Of a DNA stretch of 64,000 nt, positions 1-7,550 are shown one piece after another. The stretch spans positions 2,356,001 to 2,420,000 of the forward strand of contig NZ_AP018920.1 in the NCBI RefSeq assembly GCF_003945385.1, in the 5' to 3' direction. The notes beneath the pieces are model-generated. The model saw only the letters and a program-made list of their open reading frames with translations, did not search any database and had not been told where the DNA came from. The translations under genes were made by a program, and so were the position numbers. This DNA is from Pseudonocardia autotrophica (GTDB taxonomy: Bacteria; Actinomycetota; Actinomycetes; Mycobacteriales; Pseudonocardiaceae). Position 1 is the stretch's first letter, and each line of letters starts with the position of its first letter.

Positions 1-1
1 C

Positions 2-610
2 GATCCCGAGGAGCTGCTCGCCGCGGTCGGCCTGACCGAGCAGGCCGGGACCCGGTTCGATCGGCTCTCCGGCGGCCAGCAGCAGCGGCTGTCGGTGGCG
101 TTGGCGCTGGTCGGCGAACCGCGGGTGATGATCCTCGACGAACTGACCACGGGGCTCGATCCGCGGTCGCGGGACGGGATCCTGGAGGTGGTGCGCGATC
201 TCGCCGCCGACGGCGTCACGGTGCTGTTGGTGACGCACCGGACCGACGAGATCGAGCGGCTCTGCGACCGGGTGCTGCTGCTCGACGCAGGCCGGGTGGT
301 CGCCGACTCGACACCGGCCGGACTGGTGGAGAAGGCCGGGCTGGCGCAGCGGGTGCGGTTCCGGACGGCCGGGGGGTACGACCGGGCCGCACTGTGCGCC
401 CTGCCCGGGGTCGGCGAGGTGCAGCGGATCGGGGAGGAGATCACCGTCGCCGGGACCGGCGACCTGCTCGGGCCGGTCGGGGCCGAGCTGGTGCGCCAGG
501 GCGTCGTCGCCACCGGACTGCGGGAGGAGCGGCCGAGCCTGGACGACGCCTTCCTGGAACTGACCGGGCGCCGGTTGGAGACCGGCCGGGACACGGAGGT
601 GCTGGTGTGA
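2..610 (+). CDS. ABC transporter ATP-binding protein (5' end outside window)
   Basis: The window opens inside this gene, reading in frame from base 2. Visible in order are the ABC signature (LSGGQQQRLSVA, nt 65-100), Walker B (VMILDEL), the D-loop (TTGLDP) and the H-loop (LLVTHR), followed by a C-terminal extension of the kind seen in drug or lipid exporter ATPases. Walker A lies upstream of the window. The stop overlaps the GTG start of the next gene (GTGA), so the two are translationally coupled and form an ABC-2 type exporter. Substrate cannot be told from sequence. Confidence 0.93.
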   Translation, partial: DPEELLAAVGLTEQAGTRFDRLSGGQQQRLSVALALVGEPRVMILDELTTGLDPRSRDGILEVVRDLAADGVTVLLVTHRTDEIERLCDRVLLLDAGRVVADSTPAGLVEKAGLAQRVRFRTAGGYDRAALCALPGVGEVQRIGEEITVAGTGDLLGPVGAELVRQGVVATGLREERPSLDDAFLELTGRRLETGRDTEVLV

Positions 611-1422
611 ACACGACCCGAACGACCCCTGCAACCCCTGCGACGGCCGGGCCCCCTGCGACCCGGCCGGCCGGGACGCCGCTCGCAGGATGGACCGCGC
701 TGATCGGCGCCGAGGCGCGGATGGTCGCCCGGGACACCTCCGGGCTGATCGTCCCGTTCGCGCTGCCGCTGCTGATCCTCACGATGATCGGGCTGACCAT
801 GCCGGACATCCCACCGGAGGCGCTCGACGGGCGGACCCCGCTGGAGGCCGTGGGCATCCCGGTCGCAGCGGCAACCGTGCTGGGCCTGGTCGGCATCGTG
901 AACGTGCCGAGCTTCCTGGCCTCCTACCGGCGCACCGGGGTGCTGCGCAGGCTCGGCGTCACCCCGGCGGGCCCGGTACCGGTGCTGGTGGCCCAGATCG
1001 TCGTCGGACTCGCCCAGGTGCTGGTCGGGATCGGGCTGGCGCTGGTGGTCGCGGTGCTGGCGTTCGACGCCGGGCTGCCCGCGTCGCCGTGGGCAGCCGT
1101 GGGCGGTCTGCTGCTGGCGACCGTCGCGTTCTTCTCCCTCGGGGCGTTGCTCGCCGCGCTGGCACCGACGACGAACGCGGTGATCGCCGGCGGTCTGGTG
1201 ATCTTCCTGGGGACCGGTGCACTCGGCGGGATGTTCGGCGACCCGAACGCCCTGCCCGGATCGCTCAAGGAAATCGGGAAGGTGCTGCCGTTCGGTGCGA
1301 CGGTGGAGATGCTGGGCACCGCCTGGCGGGGGGTGCCGCCGCAGCTCGGGTCGGTGCTCGGGCTGGTGATCGTCGCGCTCGTCGGCGCGATCGGGGCGGC
1401 CCGCTGGTTCCGCTGGGAGTGA
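607..1422 (+). CDS. ABC-2 type transporter permease
   Basis: A protein of 271 residues starting at GTG 607, which overlaps the ATPase stop. The first 35 residues are Thr/Pro/Ala rich and cytoplasmic-looking. Six hydrophobic segments follow, for example near residues 48-65, 83-100, 130-150 and 165-185. Gene pairing with the ATPase, six membrane spans and the glycine-rich segment before the last span fit the ABC-2 permease family (drug, antibiotic or polysaccharide export). The longer upstream reading frame overlaps the ATPase in another frame and is not needed. It is terminated by a strong hairpin just downstream. Confidence 0.9.
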   Translation: MNTTRTTPATPATAGPPATRPAGTPLAGWTALIGAEARMVARDTSGLIVPFALPLLILTMIGLTMPDIPPEALDGRTPLEAVGIPVAAATVLGLVGIVNVPSFLASYRRTGVLRRLGVTPAGPVPVLVAQIVVGLAQVLVGIGLALVVAVLAFDAGLPASPWAAVGGLLLATVAFFSLGALLAALAPTTNAVIAGGLVIFLGTGALGGMFGDPNALPGSLKEIGKVLPFGATVEMLGTAWRGVPPQLGSVLGLVIVALVGAIGAARWFRWE

Positions 1423-1429
1423 GCGCCGA

Positions 1430-1469
1430 GCCGGGGCCGGCCGTCACGAGGGGGACGGCCGGCCCCGGC
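1430..1469 (+). terminator. Strong Rho-independent-like hairpin after the exporter operon
   Basis: Perfect 16-bp inverted repeat (1430-1445 with 1454-1469), 8-nt loop, followed by CTTTG. It starts 8 nt after the permease stop and separates the exporter operon from the alkB promoter. Confidence 0.85.
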
Positions 1470-1479
1470 CTTTGTGCAC

Positions 1480-1547
1480 CGGGACCGAAGGCGGCGCACA
1501 GCTTCGTTCCCGGGACCGAAGGAACGTGACCGCGATCTCCCTACCGT
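1480..1547 (+). promoter_or_regulatory. Candidate alkB promoter and operator
   Basis: CGGGACCGAAGG occurs twice, at 1480-1491 and 1511-1522, start to start 31 bp (about three helical turns). The second copy is part of a near-perfect 20-bp palindrome at 1502-1521 (CTTCGTTCCCGGGACCGAAG, 18 of 20 positions symmetric). A TACCGT -10 hexamer lies at 1542-1547, about 40 nt before the alkB GTG. The palindrome sits where an activator or a repressor of the -35 region would bind. The PucR protein encoded downstream is the obvious candidate ligand-responsive partner. That link is inference. Confidence 0.45.
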
Positions 1548-1586
1548 CGTCGGCGTCCGTCAGAGCCGACGCGAGGGAGAGCAGCC

Positions 1587-2999
1587 GTGAAGACCTACCC
1601 GCTGGCAGAACCGGTGGACGGGAAATACAGCTGGCAGGACGGTAAGCGCTACGCCTGGCTGCTGGGCCTGGTCGTCCCGATCCTGCCGTTCCTCGCGATC
1701 GGCCTGCACCAGCTGACCGGCCTGTCGGCGGTGCTGTGGCTCGGCCCGGTCGTCGTCCTGGTGATCGTCCCGGCGATCGACCTGGTCGCGGGCAAGGACC
1801 CGACGAACCCGCCGGACGAGATCATGGCCGAGCTGGAGGAGGACCGGTACTACCGCTGGGTCACCTACGCCTACCTGCCGGTCCAGTACGCGGGCCTGAT
1901 CACCGGGATCTGGTATATCGCGACCGCCGGCGCACCGACGATCGGCAACATCGGACTCGCGATCACCCTCGGCACCGTCTCCGGCGTCGCGATCAACACC
2001 GCGCACGAGCTGGGCCACAAGCGGGAGGACGTCGAGCGCTGGGCTGCGAAGATCGCGCTCGCACCGTGCTTCTACGGCCACTTCTACGTCGAGCACAACC
2101 GCGGCCACCACGTGCGGGTCTCCACCCCGGAGGACCCGGCCTCGGCCCGGATGGGCGAGAGCTTCTACCGGTTCTGGCCGCGCACCGTGTTCGGTTCCCT
2201 GGCCAGCGCCTGGCGGCTGGAGCGCAAGCGCTACGCCCGCCGGGACCGGCACCCGTTCCGGATCGGGAACGACGTCCTCAACTCCTGGCTGATGTCGCTG
2301 GTGCTGTGGGGCGCGCTGATCGCGCTGTTCGGCTGGGGTGTGCTGCCCTACCTGCTGATCCAGGCCGTGTTCGGGCTGACGCTGCTGGAGCTGGTCAACT
2401 ACATGGAGCACTACGGGATGCTGCGCCAGAAGGTCGGCCCGGCCGACCGCCGCCGCTTCGAGCGGGTCACCCCGGCGCACTCCTGGAACTCGAACAACAT
2501 CGCCACCAACGTGCTGCTCTACCACCTGCAGCGGCACTCCGACCACCACGCGAACCCGACCCGCCGGTTCCAGACGCTGCGCGACTTCCCGGAGGCTCCG
2601 GTGTTGCCGACCGGCTACACCGGGATGATGCTGGCCGCCATCGTGCCGCCGGTGTTCCGCCGGGTGATGGACCCGCTGGTGCTCGCGCACTACGACGGTG
2701 ACCTGCGGCTGGCGAACGTGCACCCGGCGAAGCGGGAGAAGCTGCTCGCCGCGTACCCGCCGCCGGCCGACGAGGTCCCGCAGGAGGAGACCGACCAGGC
2801 CCGGCAGAAGCAGGTCGACGGCGTCACCGCCGCGCGCTGCCCCGGCTGCGGCTACACCTACGAGGTCGCCGCGGGCAACGAGGCCGAGGGGTTCCCGGCC
2901 GGCACCGCCTGGTCGGAGATCCCGGACGACTGGACCTGCCCCGACTGCGGGGTCCGCGACAAGGTCGACTTCGTCGCCCTCGACCGCGAGGGGGTCTGA
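1587..2999 (+). CDS. alkB: Alkane 1-monooxygenase fused to rubredoxin
   Basis: Integral-membrane non-haem di-iron hydroxylase that oxidises n-alkanes to 1-alkanols, here carrying its own electron donor (470 residues). Residues 1-375 are the AlkB domain, with hydrophobic spans and the His boxes HELGHK (140-145), HNRGHH (170-175) and LQRHSDHH (314-321), plus NYMEHYG near 271. Residues 415-462 are rubredoxin, with iron-ligand pairs CPGC (418/421) and CPDC (451/454). GTG 1587 was chosen for the AGGGAGA ribosome site at 1574-1580. AlkB-rubredoxin fusions are known from Actinobacteria (Dietzia, Prauserella types). The adjacent ferredoxin and PucR genes form the rest of the cassette. Confidence 0.96.
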   Translation: MKTYPLAEPVDGKYSWQDGKRYAWLLGLVVPILPFLAIGLHQLTGLSAVLWLGPVVVLVIVPAIDLVAGKDPTNPPDEIMAELEEDRYYRWVTYAYLPVQYAGLITGIWYIATAGAPTIGNIGLAITLGTVSGVAINTAHELGHKREDVERWAAKIALAPCFYGHFYVEHNRGHHVRVSTPEDPASARMGESFYRFWPRTVFGSLASAWRLERKRYARRDRHPFRIGNDVLNSWLMSLVLWGALIALFGWGVLPYLLIQAVFGLTLLELVNYMEHYGMLRQKVGPADRRRFERVTPAHSWNSNNIATNVLLYHLQRHSDHHANPTRRFQTLRDFPEAPVLPTGYTGMMLAAIVPPVFRRVMDPLVLAHYDGDLRLANVHPAKREKLLAAYPPPADEVPQEETDQARQKQVDGVTAARCPGCGYTYEVAAGNEAEGFPAGTAWSEIPDDWTCPDCGVRDKVDFVALDREGV

Positions 3000-3000
3000 G

Positions 3001-3192
3001 ATGCGGATCGTCGCCGACATCGGCTCCTGCGAGGGCTACGGGATGTGCGAGGCCATGGCCGACGGCTACTTCGAGATCGGGACCGACGACGTCGTCGTCG
3101 TGCATGACGAGCACCCGCCGGAATCCGATCGTGAGCACGTGCACGCCGCGGTGCAGGCCTGCCCGGCCAGGGCGCTGCGCCTGGAGGATTGA
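3001..3192 (+). CDS. Small [3Fe-4S]-type ferredoxin
   Basis: Electron carrier of 63 residues of the type that serves actinobacterial cytochromes P450. Cys10 and Cys16 (C-x5-C, the shape of a [3Fe-4S] site rather than [4Fe-4S]) and Cys54 before Pro supply three ligands. The acidic surface is typical of redox partners. It starts at ATG one base after the alkB stop, so it is co-transcribed. AlkB already has a rubredoxin domain, so this ferredoxin may relay electrons into the rubredoxin or serve an unlinked P450. No reductase gene is present nearby. Confidence 0.9.
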   Translation: MRIVADIGSCEGYGMCEAMADGYFEIGTDDVVVVHDEHPPESDREHVHAAVQACPARALRLED

Positions 3193-3199
3193 GCTCCGC

Positions 3200-3205
3200 T
3201 ACGGT
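3200..3205 (+). promoter_or_regulatory. Leaderless -10 element (TACGGT) for the pucR-like gene
   Basis: TACGGT ends 7 nt before GTG 3213. The same TANNGT-N6-8-start arrangement recurs at five other genes in the window, which argues that the PucR gene has its own leaderless transcript and starts at 3213, besides readthrough from alkB. Confidence 0.55.
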
Positions 3206-3212
3206 GCCGCCC

Positions 3213-4430
3213 GTGACACCGGTCACCGACACCCTGGCCCGGCTCGCGGGCACCGTCCGGGACGACGTCGGAGCGCTCGCCGCGCACGTCCTCACCGAGA
3301 TCGATGCCGGGCTGCCCGACCTGGGCCGGGACCCGCGATCCCGGGAGCTGCTCGTCGGCACCATCGAGGGCTCACTGGAGGGTGCGCTGGCGGTGCTCAC
3401 CGGCGGCGGCGACCCGGACGACGCGCCGGTCCCGCCGGCCGCCACCGAGTTCGCCCGCCGGCTGGCCCAGCAGGGCGTCCCGGTGACCGTGGTGCTGCGC
3501 GCCTACCGGCTCGGGCAGGCCGCGTTCCAGCGGGAGCTGATCTCCCGGATCGAGGCGGCCGGGCTCGGCACCGGGGACATCGTGGCCGCCGTCGGGGAGC
3601 TGTCGACGGTGGCGTTCGGCTATGTCGACCGGATCTCCGAGGCGATGGTCGCGGTGCACCAGGCCGAGCGGGACGGCTGGGTGCGCCGGCGGGACGCGGC
3701 CCGCCTCGCGATGGTCGACGCGGTGCTCGCCGGCCGGGGCGGGACCGCAACCGAGGTGGAGCGGGTACTGGGGCATCCGGTCACCGGCGACCATCTGGCG
3801 GCGGTCTTCTGGTCGGACGCGGCCGATCCCGGCCGGGCACTGGAGCGGGCGGTCGCGGTCGTCGGCGAGGCTCTCGGTGGCGGGCGGGCCCCGCTGGTGG
3901 TCGCGCCGGACGGGGCGACGCTGTGGGTGTGGTTCGCGGGGCCGCTCGATCCCGCCGTCGAGATCCCTGATCCGGACGAGGTGTTCGTCGCGCTCGGCAC
4001 CCCGGAGCGCGAACTCGACGGGTTCCGCCGCTCGCACCGCAGGGCCCGGCAGGCGCAGGCGGTCGTGACGGCCGCCGATCCGGTGGACCGCCGCCCGGTG
4101 ACCGCGGCCGCCGCGCTCGGGCCGCTGATCCTGCTCGGCGGCGACGTCGAACTGCTGGCGTCGTGGGTGCAGGAGGTGCTGGGCGATCTCGCCCTCGACG
4201 ACGAGGCGCACGAACGGCTCCGCGACACCGTCGACGCCTATCTCCGCTCCGGCGGGAGCCTGGCCGGTGCGGCCGCGGAGCTGCACCTGCACCGCAACTC
4301 CGTGCAGTACCGGCTGCGGCGGGCCGAGCAGGCGCGGGGCCGGCCGCTCGCGGACGGACGGGTGGACGTCGAGGTCGCGCTGCTGGCCTGCCGGGTGCTG
4401 GGGCGCGTGGTGCTGCGGGGGGAGGGGTGA
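3213..4430 (+). CDS. PucR/CdaR-family transcriptional regulator
   Basis: Cytoplasmic regulator of 405 residues. The first 150 residues resemble the RsbT co-antagonist (RsbRD-like) helical sensor, the middle is a GGDEF-like degenerate segment, and the C-terminus is the PucR helix-turn-helix (SLAGAAAELHLHRNSVQYRL). GTG 3213 is preferred because a TACGGT -10 lies exactly 7 nt upstream and no spaced ribosome site exists. TTG 3189 or GTG 3204 would also be in frame and would overlap or abut the ferredoxin. Position directly after alkB and the ferredoxin suggests control of alkane oxidation. The operator is probably the palindrome at 1502-1521. Confidence 0.88.
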   Translation: MTPVTDTLARLAGTVRDDVGALAAHVLTEIDAGLPDLGRDPRSRELLVGTIEGSLEGALAVLTGGGDPDDAPVPPAATEFARRLAQQGVPVTVVLRAYRLGQAAFQRELISRIEAAGLGTGDIVAAVGELSTVAFGYVDRISEAMVAVHQAERDGWVRRRDAARLAMVDAVLAGRGGTATEVERVLGHPVTGDHLAAVFWSDAADPGRALERAVAVVGEALGGGRAPLVVAPDGATLWVWFAGPLDPAVEIPDPDEVFVALGTPERELDGFRRSHRRARQAQAVVTAADPVDRRPVTAAAALGPLILLGGDVELLASWVQEVLGDLALDDEAHERLRDTVDAYLRSGGSLAGAAAELHLHRNSVQYRLRRAEQARGRPLADGRVDVEVALLACRVLGRVVLRGEG

Positions 4431-4456
4431 GGGCTCGGGCGCGGTGGGGTGTGTGG

Positions 4457-4640
4457 GTGTCGGCTCGGGTAGCGCGGGCAGCGTGGGCGTCGGCTCGGGC
4501 AGCGTGGGCAGCGTGGGTGTCGGCTCGGGCGGCGCGGGAAGTGTCGGACCCGGCTCGGGCGGGCCGGGGTGTGTCGGCGCCGGCTCGGGTGTGAGGCCCC
4601 GGCTCGGGTGGGACGGCGTGTGTGGGGCCCCGGCTCGGGT
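4457..4640 (+). repeat. 30-nt-period minisatellite just after the pucR-like gene
   Basis: Begins 26 nt after the stop codon. Units of 30 nt at 4457-4486, 4487-4516 and 4517-4546 start GTGTCGGCTCGGG or GCGTCGGCTCGGG and continue with GCGYGGGCAGCGTGG-like halves. The array then decays to about 4640. The strand holds an open frame of Gly/Ser/Val decapeptides, but nothing indicates that it is translated. Confidence 0.8.
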
Positions 4641-4791
4641 GGGTCTCGGTCTCGGTGCGGCGCGAATCGGCTTTGCTCGGCCCCGAGCGCACGACCCGTC
4701 CGGCTTGCTCCGGCCCCGCCAGGGCTTGCTGTGACGGCTCGGCCGAACCTGCCCCGGCGTCCCGGGGCGGGGCCGGCGGGCTGCCGGGCGG

Positions 4792-4854
4792 TGATCTCGT
4801 CTTCGGAACCGAAACGTTCGCTCAGCGATCGTCTCGGTTCCGGATTCGGGATCA
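4792..4854. repeat. 63-nt palindromic element, copy 1
   Basis: Imperfect inverted repeat with 21-nt arms (4792-4812 and 4834-4854, 16 of 21 positions paired) and a 21-nt centre that itself contains a short TCGC/GCGA stem. The innermost 9 bp (CGGAACCGA with TCGGTTCCG) are perfect. It has the same length and arm consensus as the element at 4925-4987, so the two are copies of one repeat family. No open frame, REP-type transposase or known family was recognised. Confidence 0.75.
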
Positions 4855-4924
4855 TGACGGCCCGGGGCCCGTTCGCGGGCAGGTTCGGCAGTCCGGGGCG
4901 CGGAGAGCAGGTCGCGGACGACCA

Positions 4925-4987
4925 TGATCACGGATCGGGAACCGATATCGCCGGTAGGCGACCGATCCGGTTCCCGATCCGTGATCA
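4925..4987. repeat. 63-nt palindromic element, copy 2
   Basis: Near-perfect large palindrome. The perfect outer arms, 4923-4944 and 4968-4989, are 22 nt each. The centre carries a TCGCC-GGTA-GGCGA stem-loop. The left arm TGATCACGGATCGGGAACCGA-type sequence agrees with copy 1 at 16 of 21 positions, and both elements span 63 nt. It could form a cruciform in DNA, or a long hairpin in RNA that terminates convergent transcripts. Confidence 0.82.
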
Positions 4988-5045
4988 TGCCCGGCCGGGA
5001 GCCGGGAGCCGCCGGGAGTCGGGAGCAGTCGGGAGCCGGGAGGGC

Positions 5046-5231
5046 TCAGAGCTCTCCGGCGAGCAGGTCGTCGTCGCTGATCAGGCACTCGACCGGCAAC
5101 GACAGGATGACGGCGGGCCCACGGCGCGGGTCGGGCGCTGCGCAGTGCGGGCAGTGCACGCCCGGGAGGTCCTCGCGGCGGATCGCCCGGCACAGCGGGA
5201 CGACGGCGGCGGACCGCTTCGGCTCGGACAT
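5046..5231 (-). CDS. Small Cys/His-containing protein, family not recognised
   Basis: Predicted protein of 61 residues with a single CPHC pair (near residues 27-30) and two more cysteines, so a small metal-binding protein is possible but unproven. The best support for a real gene is a well-placed ribosome site: GGAGG ends 8 nt before the ATG. The upstream 40 nt also become AT-richer than their surroundings. It lies alone between repeat-rich stretches and is transcribed opposite to its neighbours. I do not recognise a family. Confidence 0.55.
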   Translation of the reverse strand: MSEPKRSAAVVPLCRAIRREDLPGVHCPHCAAPDPRRGPAVILSLPVECLISDDDLLAGEL

Positions 5232-5337
5232 CGCGGCACCTCCGGAACACGGCGACGTGTTACGGACAGGTTACCGGATCGACGTGGCCCGGATCACGTC
5301 GGAACCGGAACCGGTCGAAACCGCCCGAAGCGGTCCG

Positions 5338-5420
5338 GGCCGAGCAAGACCGGGCGGGCCGAGCAAGCCGGGCGGGCCGAGCAAGGCCGGGCGGGCCGGG
5401 CAGAGCCGGGCGGGGGAGCC
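5338..5420 (+). repeat. 18-19-nt tandem repeat
   Basis: About four and a half units of GGGCGGGCCGAGCAAGCC with small length changes (5352-5369, 5370-5388, 5389-5407, then partial). It lies in the spacer between the small minus-strand gene and the small membrane protein. Just upstream, 5291-5315 holds a half-arm resembling the 63-nt palindromes (GATCACGTCGGAACCGGAACC). Confidence 0.7.
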
Positions 5421-5469
5421 GGGCTTCCGGCGGGCGATCACAGCGTTCGACCCCGTAGCGTTGACCGGT

Positions 5470-5634
5470 ATGTGGAAGATCGTCGGATTTCTCGTCGCTG
5501 TCTATCTGGTCTTCGCCCTGCTCGGTGTGATCATCGAGGGACTGGTGTGGCTGACCGTCCTGGCCGGGGTGGCGTTCCTGGGGACCGTCGCCTACGGCGC
5601 GATCAAGGGGCGCTCGAACAAGCAGATCCGGTAG
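5470..5634 (+). CDS. Small two-span membrane protein
   Basis: Hydrophobic protein of 54 residues with two adjoining membrane segments (roughly 4-25 and 28-45) and a basic tail (GAIKGRSNKQIR), as in many short conserved actinobacterial membrane proteins of unknown function. A TAGCGT -10 at 5456-5461 ends 8 nt before ATG 5470, so the mRNA is probably leaderless. There is no Shine-Dalgarno. Its 3' end overlaps the convergent glycosyltransferase gene by 32 nt. Confidence 0.75.
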   Translation: MWKIVGFLVAVYLVFALLGVIIEGLVWLTVLAGVAFLGTVAYGAIKGRSNKQIR

Positions 5635-6718
5635 CAGCGAACTCCCGGTACAGCCGGACGTGCCGGTCGGCCGCCGCCGTCCACGAGTGCCGGTCGGCCA
5701 GTTCCCGGCCGGCGCGCTCGCGCACCGGGTCCTCTCCGGCGACGGCCGCGCCGAGCTCGGCCGCGAACCCTGCCGGGTCGGCGGCGAACCGGGCGGCCGG
5801 GCCGAACACCTCGCGCAGCACCGGCAGGTCCCGGGTCACCAGCGGTACCCCGGCCGCGAGGGCCTCCATCGCGGCGAGCCCGAAACCCTCCTTGACCGAC
5901 GGGAACGCGAACGCGGCCGCGCCCGCCATCAAGCCGGGCAGGTCGTCGTCGTCGACCGGGCCGAGGATCTCCGGTGTCACACCCAGCCGAGCCGCCTCGG
6001 CCAGCACCGAAGCCCGGTAGTCGCGGTAGTCGAACAGGGTCTCGCCGCCGCCGATCACCAGCCGCAGCCCCGGCAGCAGCGCCATCGCGGCGATCAGGTC
6101 CGCGGTGCCCTTGCGCGGCTCGATCCCGCCGACCGAGAGCACGTAGCGGCCGAACCGATCCCGCCAGGGCGACCCGTCGGCGGCGGCGAAGCGGGCCGCG
6201 TCGACCCCGTTGCCGATCACGGTGGCGTGCCGGCCCCAGCCGGCCTCGACCTCGGCGGCGACCGCCCGGGACACGCAGACCAGCGCGGCCGGCGAGACGA
6301 TCGCGCGCTCGTGGCAGGCGACCAGCTCCGGGGTGCTGAACTCGTCGACGTGGTGCACGGTCCGCAGCAGTGAGCGGTAGCCGTGGGCGCGGCCCTCGGC
6401 GTTGGCGGACAGGCAGTCCTGTGCATGCCGGATCCCGGCGTCCGGCGCCTGCGCCAACGCTCCGGCGAGCAGGTCGATCGAGCGCAGGATCCGGGCGCCG
6501 ACCGGCTCGCCGTCGAGATCGGGCACCGGCACCAGGTGCACCCGCACCCGCGGATCGACCCGCCGGAAGAAGCCGGTGTCGCCGCCCCGGGCGAGCGAGT
6601 ACACGGTGACGTCGTGCCCGGCGGCGGCCAGCGCCTCGGCCAGCGCCAGGGTGTGCACCACCCCACCACGTGGCTTGGTCGAGTACGTCGAGAGCCGCAC
6701 CCGCAGTGGATCAGCCAC
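5603..6718 (-). CDS. MSMEG_0565-type family 4 glycosyltransferase
   Basis: GT-B fold glycosyltransferase of 371 residues. The N-terminal domain holds the GGVVHTLALAEAL acceptor-side loop. The C-terminal domain carries the donor-binding EGFGLAAMEALAAG motif (E-x7-E type) and GGIEPRKGTADL. It is the last gene of the minus-strand nitrilase-associated cluster. Its GTG start overlaps the preceding gene by 8 nt. Sequence context matches the MSMEG_0565 family, which accompanies the MSMEG_0566-0572 nitrogen-starvation genes. The sugar and acceptor are unknown. Confidence is high for the fold and cluster membership. Confidence 0.9.
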   Translation of the reverse strand: MADPLRVRLSTYSTKPRGGVVHTLALAEALAAAGHDVTVYSLARGGDTGFFRRVDPRVRVHLVPVPDLDGEPVGARILRSIDLLAGALAQAPDAGIRHAQDCLSANAEGRAHGYRSLLRTVHHVDEFSTPELVACHERAIVSPAALVCVSRAVAAEVEAGWGRHATVIGNGVDAARFAAADGSPWRDRFGRYVLSVGGIEPRKGTADLIAAMALLPGLRLVIGGGETLFDYRDYRASVLAEAARLGVTPEILGPVDDDDLPGLMAGAAAFAFPSVKEGFGLAAMEALAAGVPLVTRDLPVLREVFGPAARFAADPAGFAAELGAAVAGEDPVRERAGRELADRHSWTAAADRHVRLYREFAATGSACSSAP

Positions 6719-7547
6719 GGTAGAGATCGGGTCGGCGTTCCTTCAGGTGGTGCAGCACGGCGCGGGCCGCGCCGATCAGACCACCCGGGTCGACGTCGGC
6801 GACCGCGAGACCGCCCTTCGACCAGGTCCGGGCCAGGATCTCCCCGCCCGGCCCGACGACCTTCGCCCGGCCCAGGAAGTGCAGCGACCCGTTGCGCCCG
6901 CTCTGGTTCGCCGACAGCAGCAATACCTGGTTCTCCCCTGCTCTGGCCTGGTCATAGAGGTCGAACAGCCGGGCCTGGCGGTCCTGTGCCATCCGCGGGG
7001 CGCGGTTGGTCAGCGAGGTCGGCCACGCCGACAGGCAGGCGATCAGCTCGGCCCCGTCGAGGGCCAGCGAGCGGGCCGCCTCCGGGAACGTCTTGTCGTG
7101 GTCGATCAGCATGCCCATCCGGCCGACCGGGGTGTCGAACGCGGTGAACCCGTCGCCAGGGGTGAACAGCGCGGCGAGCCCTGAGGGATGGTGCACCTTG
7201 CGATGCCGCCCGAGCACCCCGTCACCGGTGAGGCAGACCGCTGCGTTGTAGCGCTCGCCGTCCGCGCCGGCCTCGCAGAACCCCAGGCAGACGACCATCT
7301 CCCGGGCCAGCTCGGCGACCGCGCGCACCTCGGGGCCGTCCGGGTCGAGCGCGGGTGGCAGCGAGCCGCCGTCGGCCGGGGCGGGATCGGGCACGCGTAG
7401 GTCGTCGAGGTAGCCGCCGAGCGCCCCGTCGGGCAGCGCCAGCACTGAGACCCCGGCGTCGCGGGCGTGCGCGATGATCACCCCGATCCGTTCGAGATCG
7501 AACGCCACGTCCCGGGTGAAGTTGGCCGCGGCCGCGGCGATCCGCAC
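6711..7547 (-). CDS. Nitrilase-superfamily protein lacking catalytic residues
   Basis: Protein of 278 residues that aligns end to end with its neighbour at 7551-8408, so the pair arose by duplication or co-evolved as paralogues. The superfamily triad is Glu-Lys-Cys. Here the Glu position is Asp40 (ALPDGALGGY), the Lys is kept (Lys117, GRHRKVHH) and the nucleophilic Cys is Asp149 (GMLIDHDKTFPE versus GMMICYDKAFPE in the neighbour). It should therefore be unable to form the thioester and may be a regulatory or scaffolding partner of the active enzyme. GTG 7547 starts 3 nt after the neighbour's stop. The start is unsupported by a ribosome site, so coupling is likely. Confidence 0.88.
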   Translation of the reverse strand: MRIAAAAANFTRDVAFDLERIGVIIAHARDAGVSVLALPDGALGGYLDDLRVPDPAPADGGSLPPALDPDGPEVRAVAELAREMVVCLGFCEAGADGERYNAAVCLTGDGVLGRHRKVHHPSGLAALFTPGDGFTAFDTPVGRMGMLIDHDKTFPEAARSLALDGAELIACLSAWPTSLTNRAPRMAQDRQARLFDLYDQARAGENQVLLLSANQSGRNGSLHFLGRAKVVGPGGEILARTWSKGGLAVADVDPGGLIGAARAVLHHLKERRPDLYRG

Positions 7548-7550
7548 CCG

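Noticed and set aside
1560..3020. A 486-codon open frame opposite alkB
   Set aside because: Antisense shadow caused by G/C-rich third positions. The plus strand has the complete AlkB-rubredoxin motifs and a ribosome site.
3372..4988. Long minus-strand open frame opposite the PucR gene and the repeat region
   Set aside because: Runs through the minisatellite and palindrome, Pro/Arg-rich without any domain. The plus strand encodes PucR.
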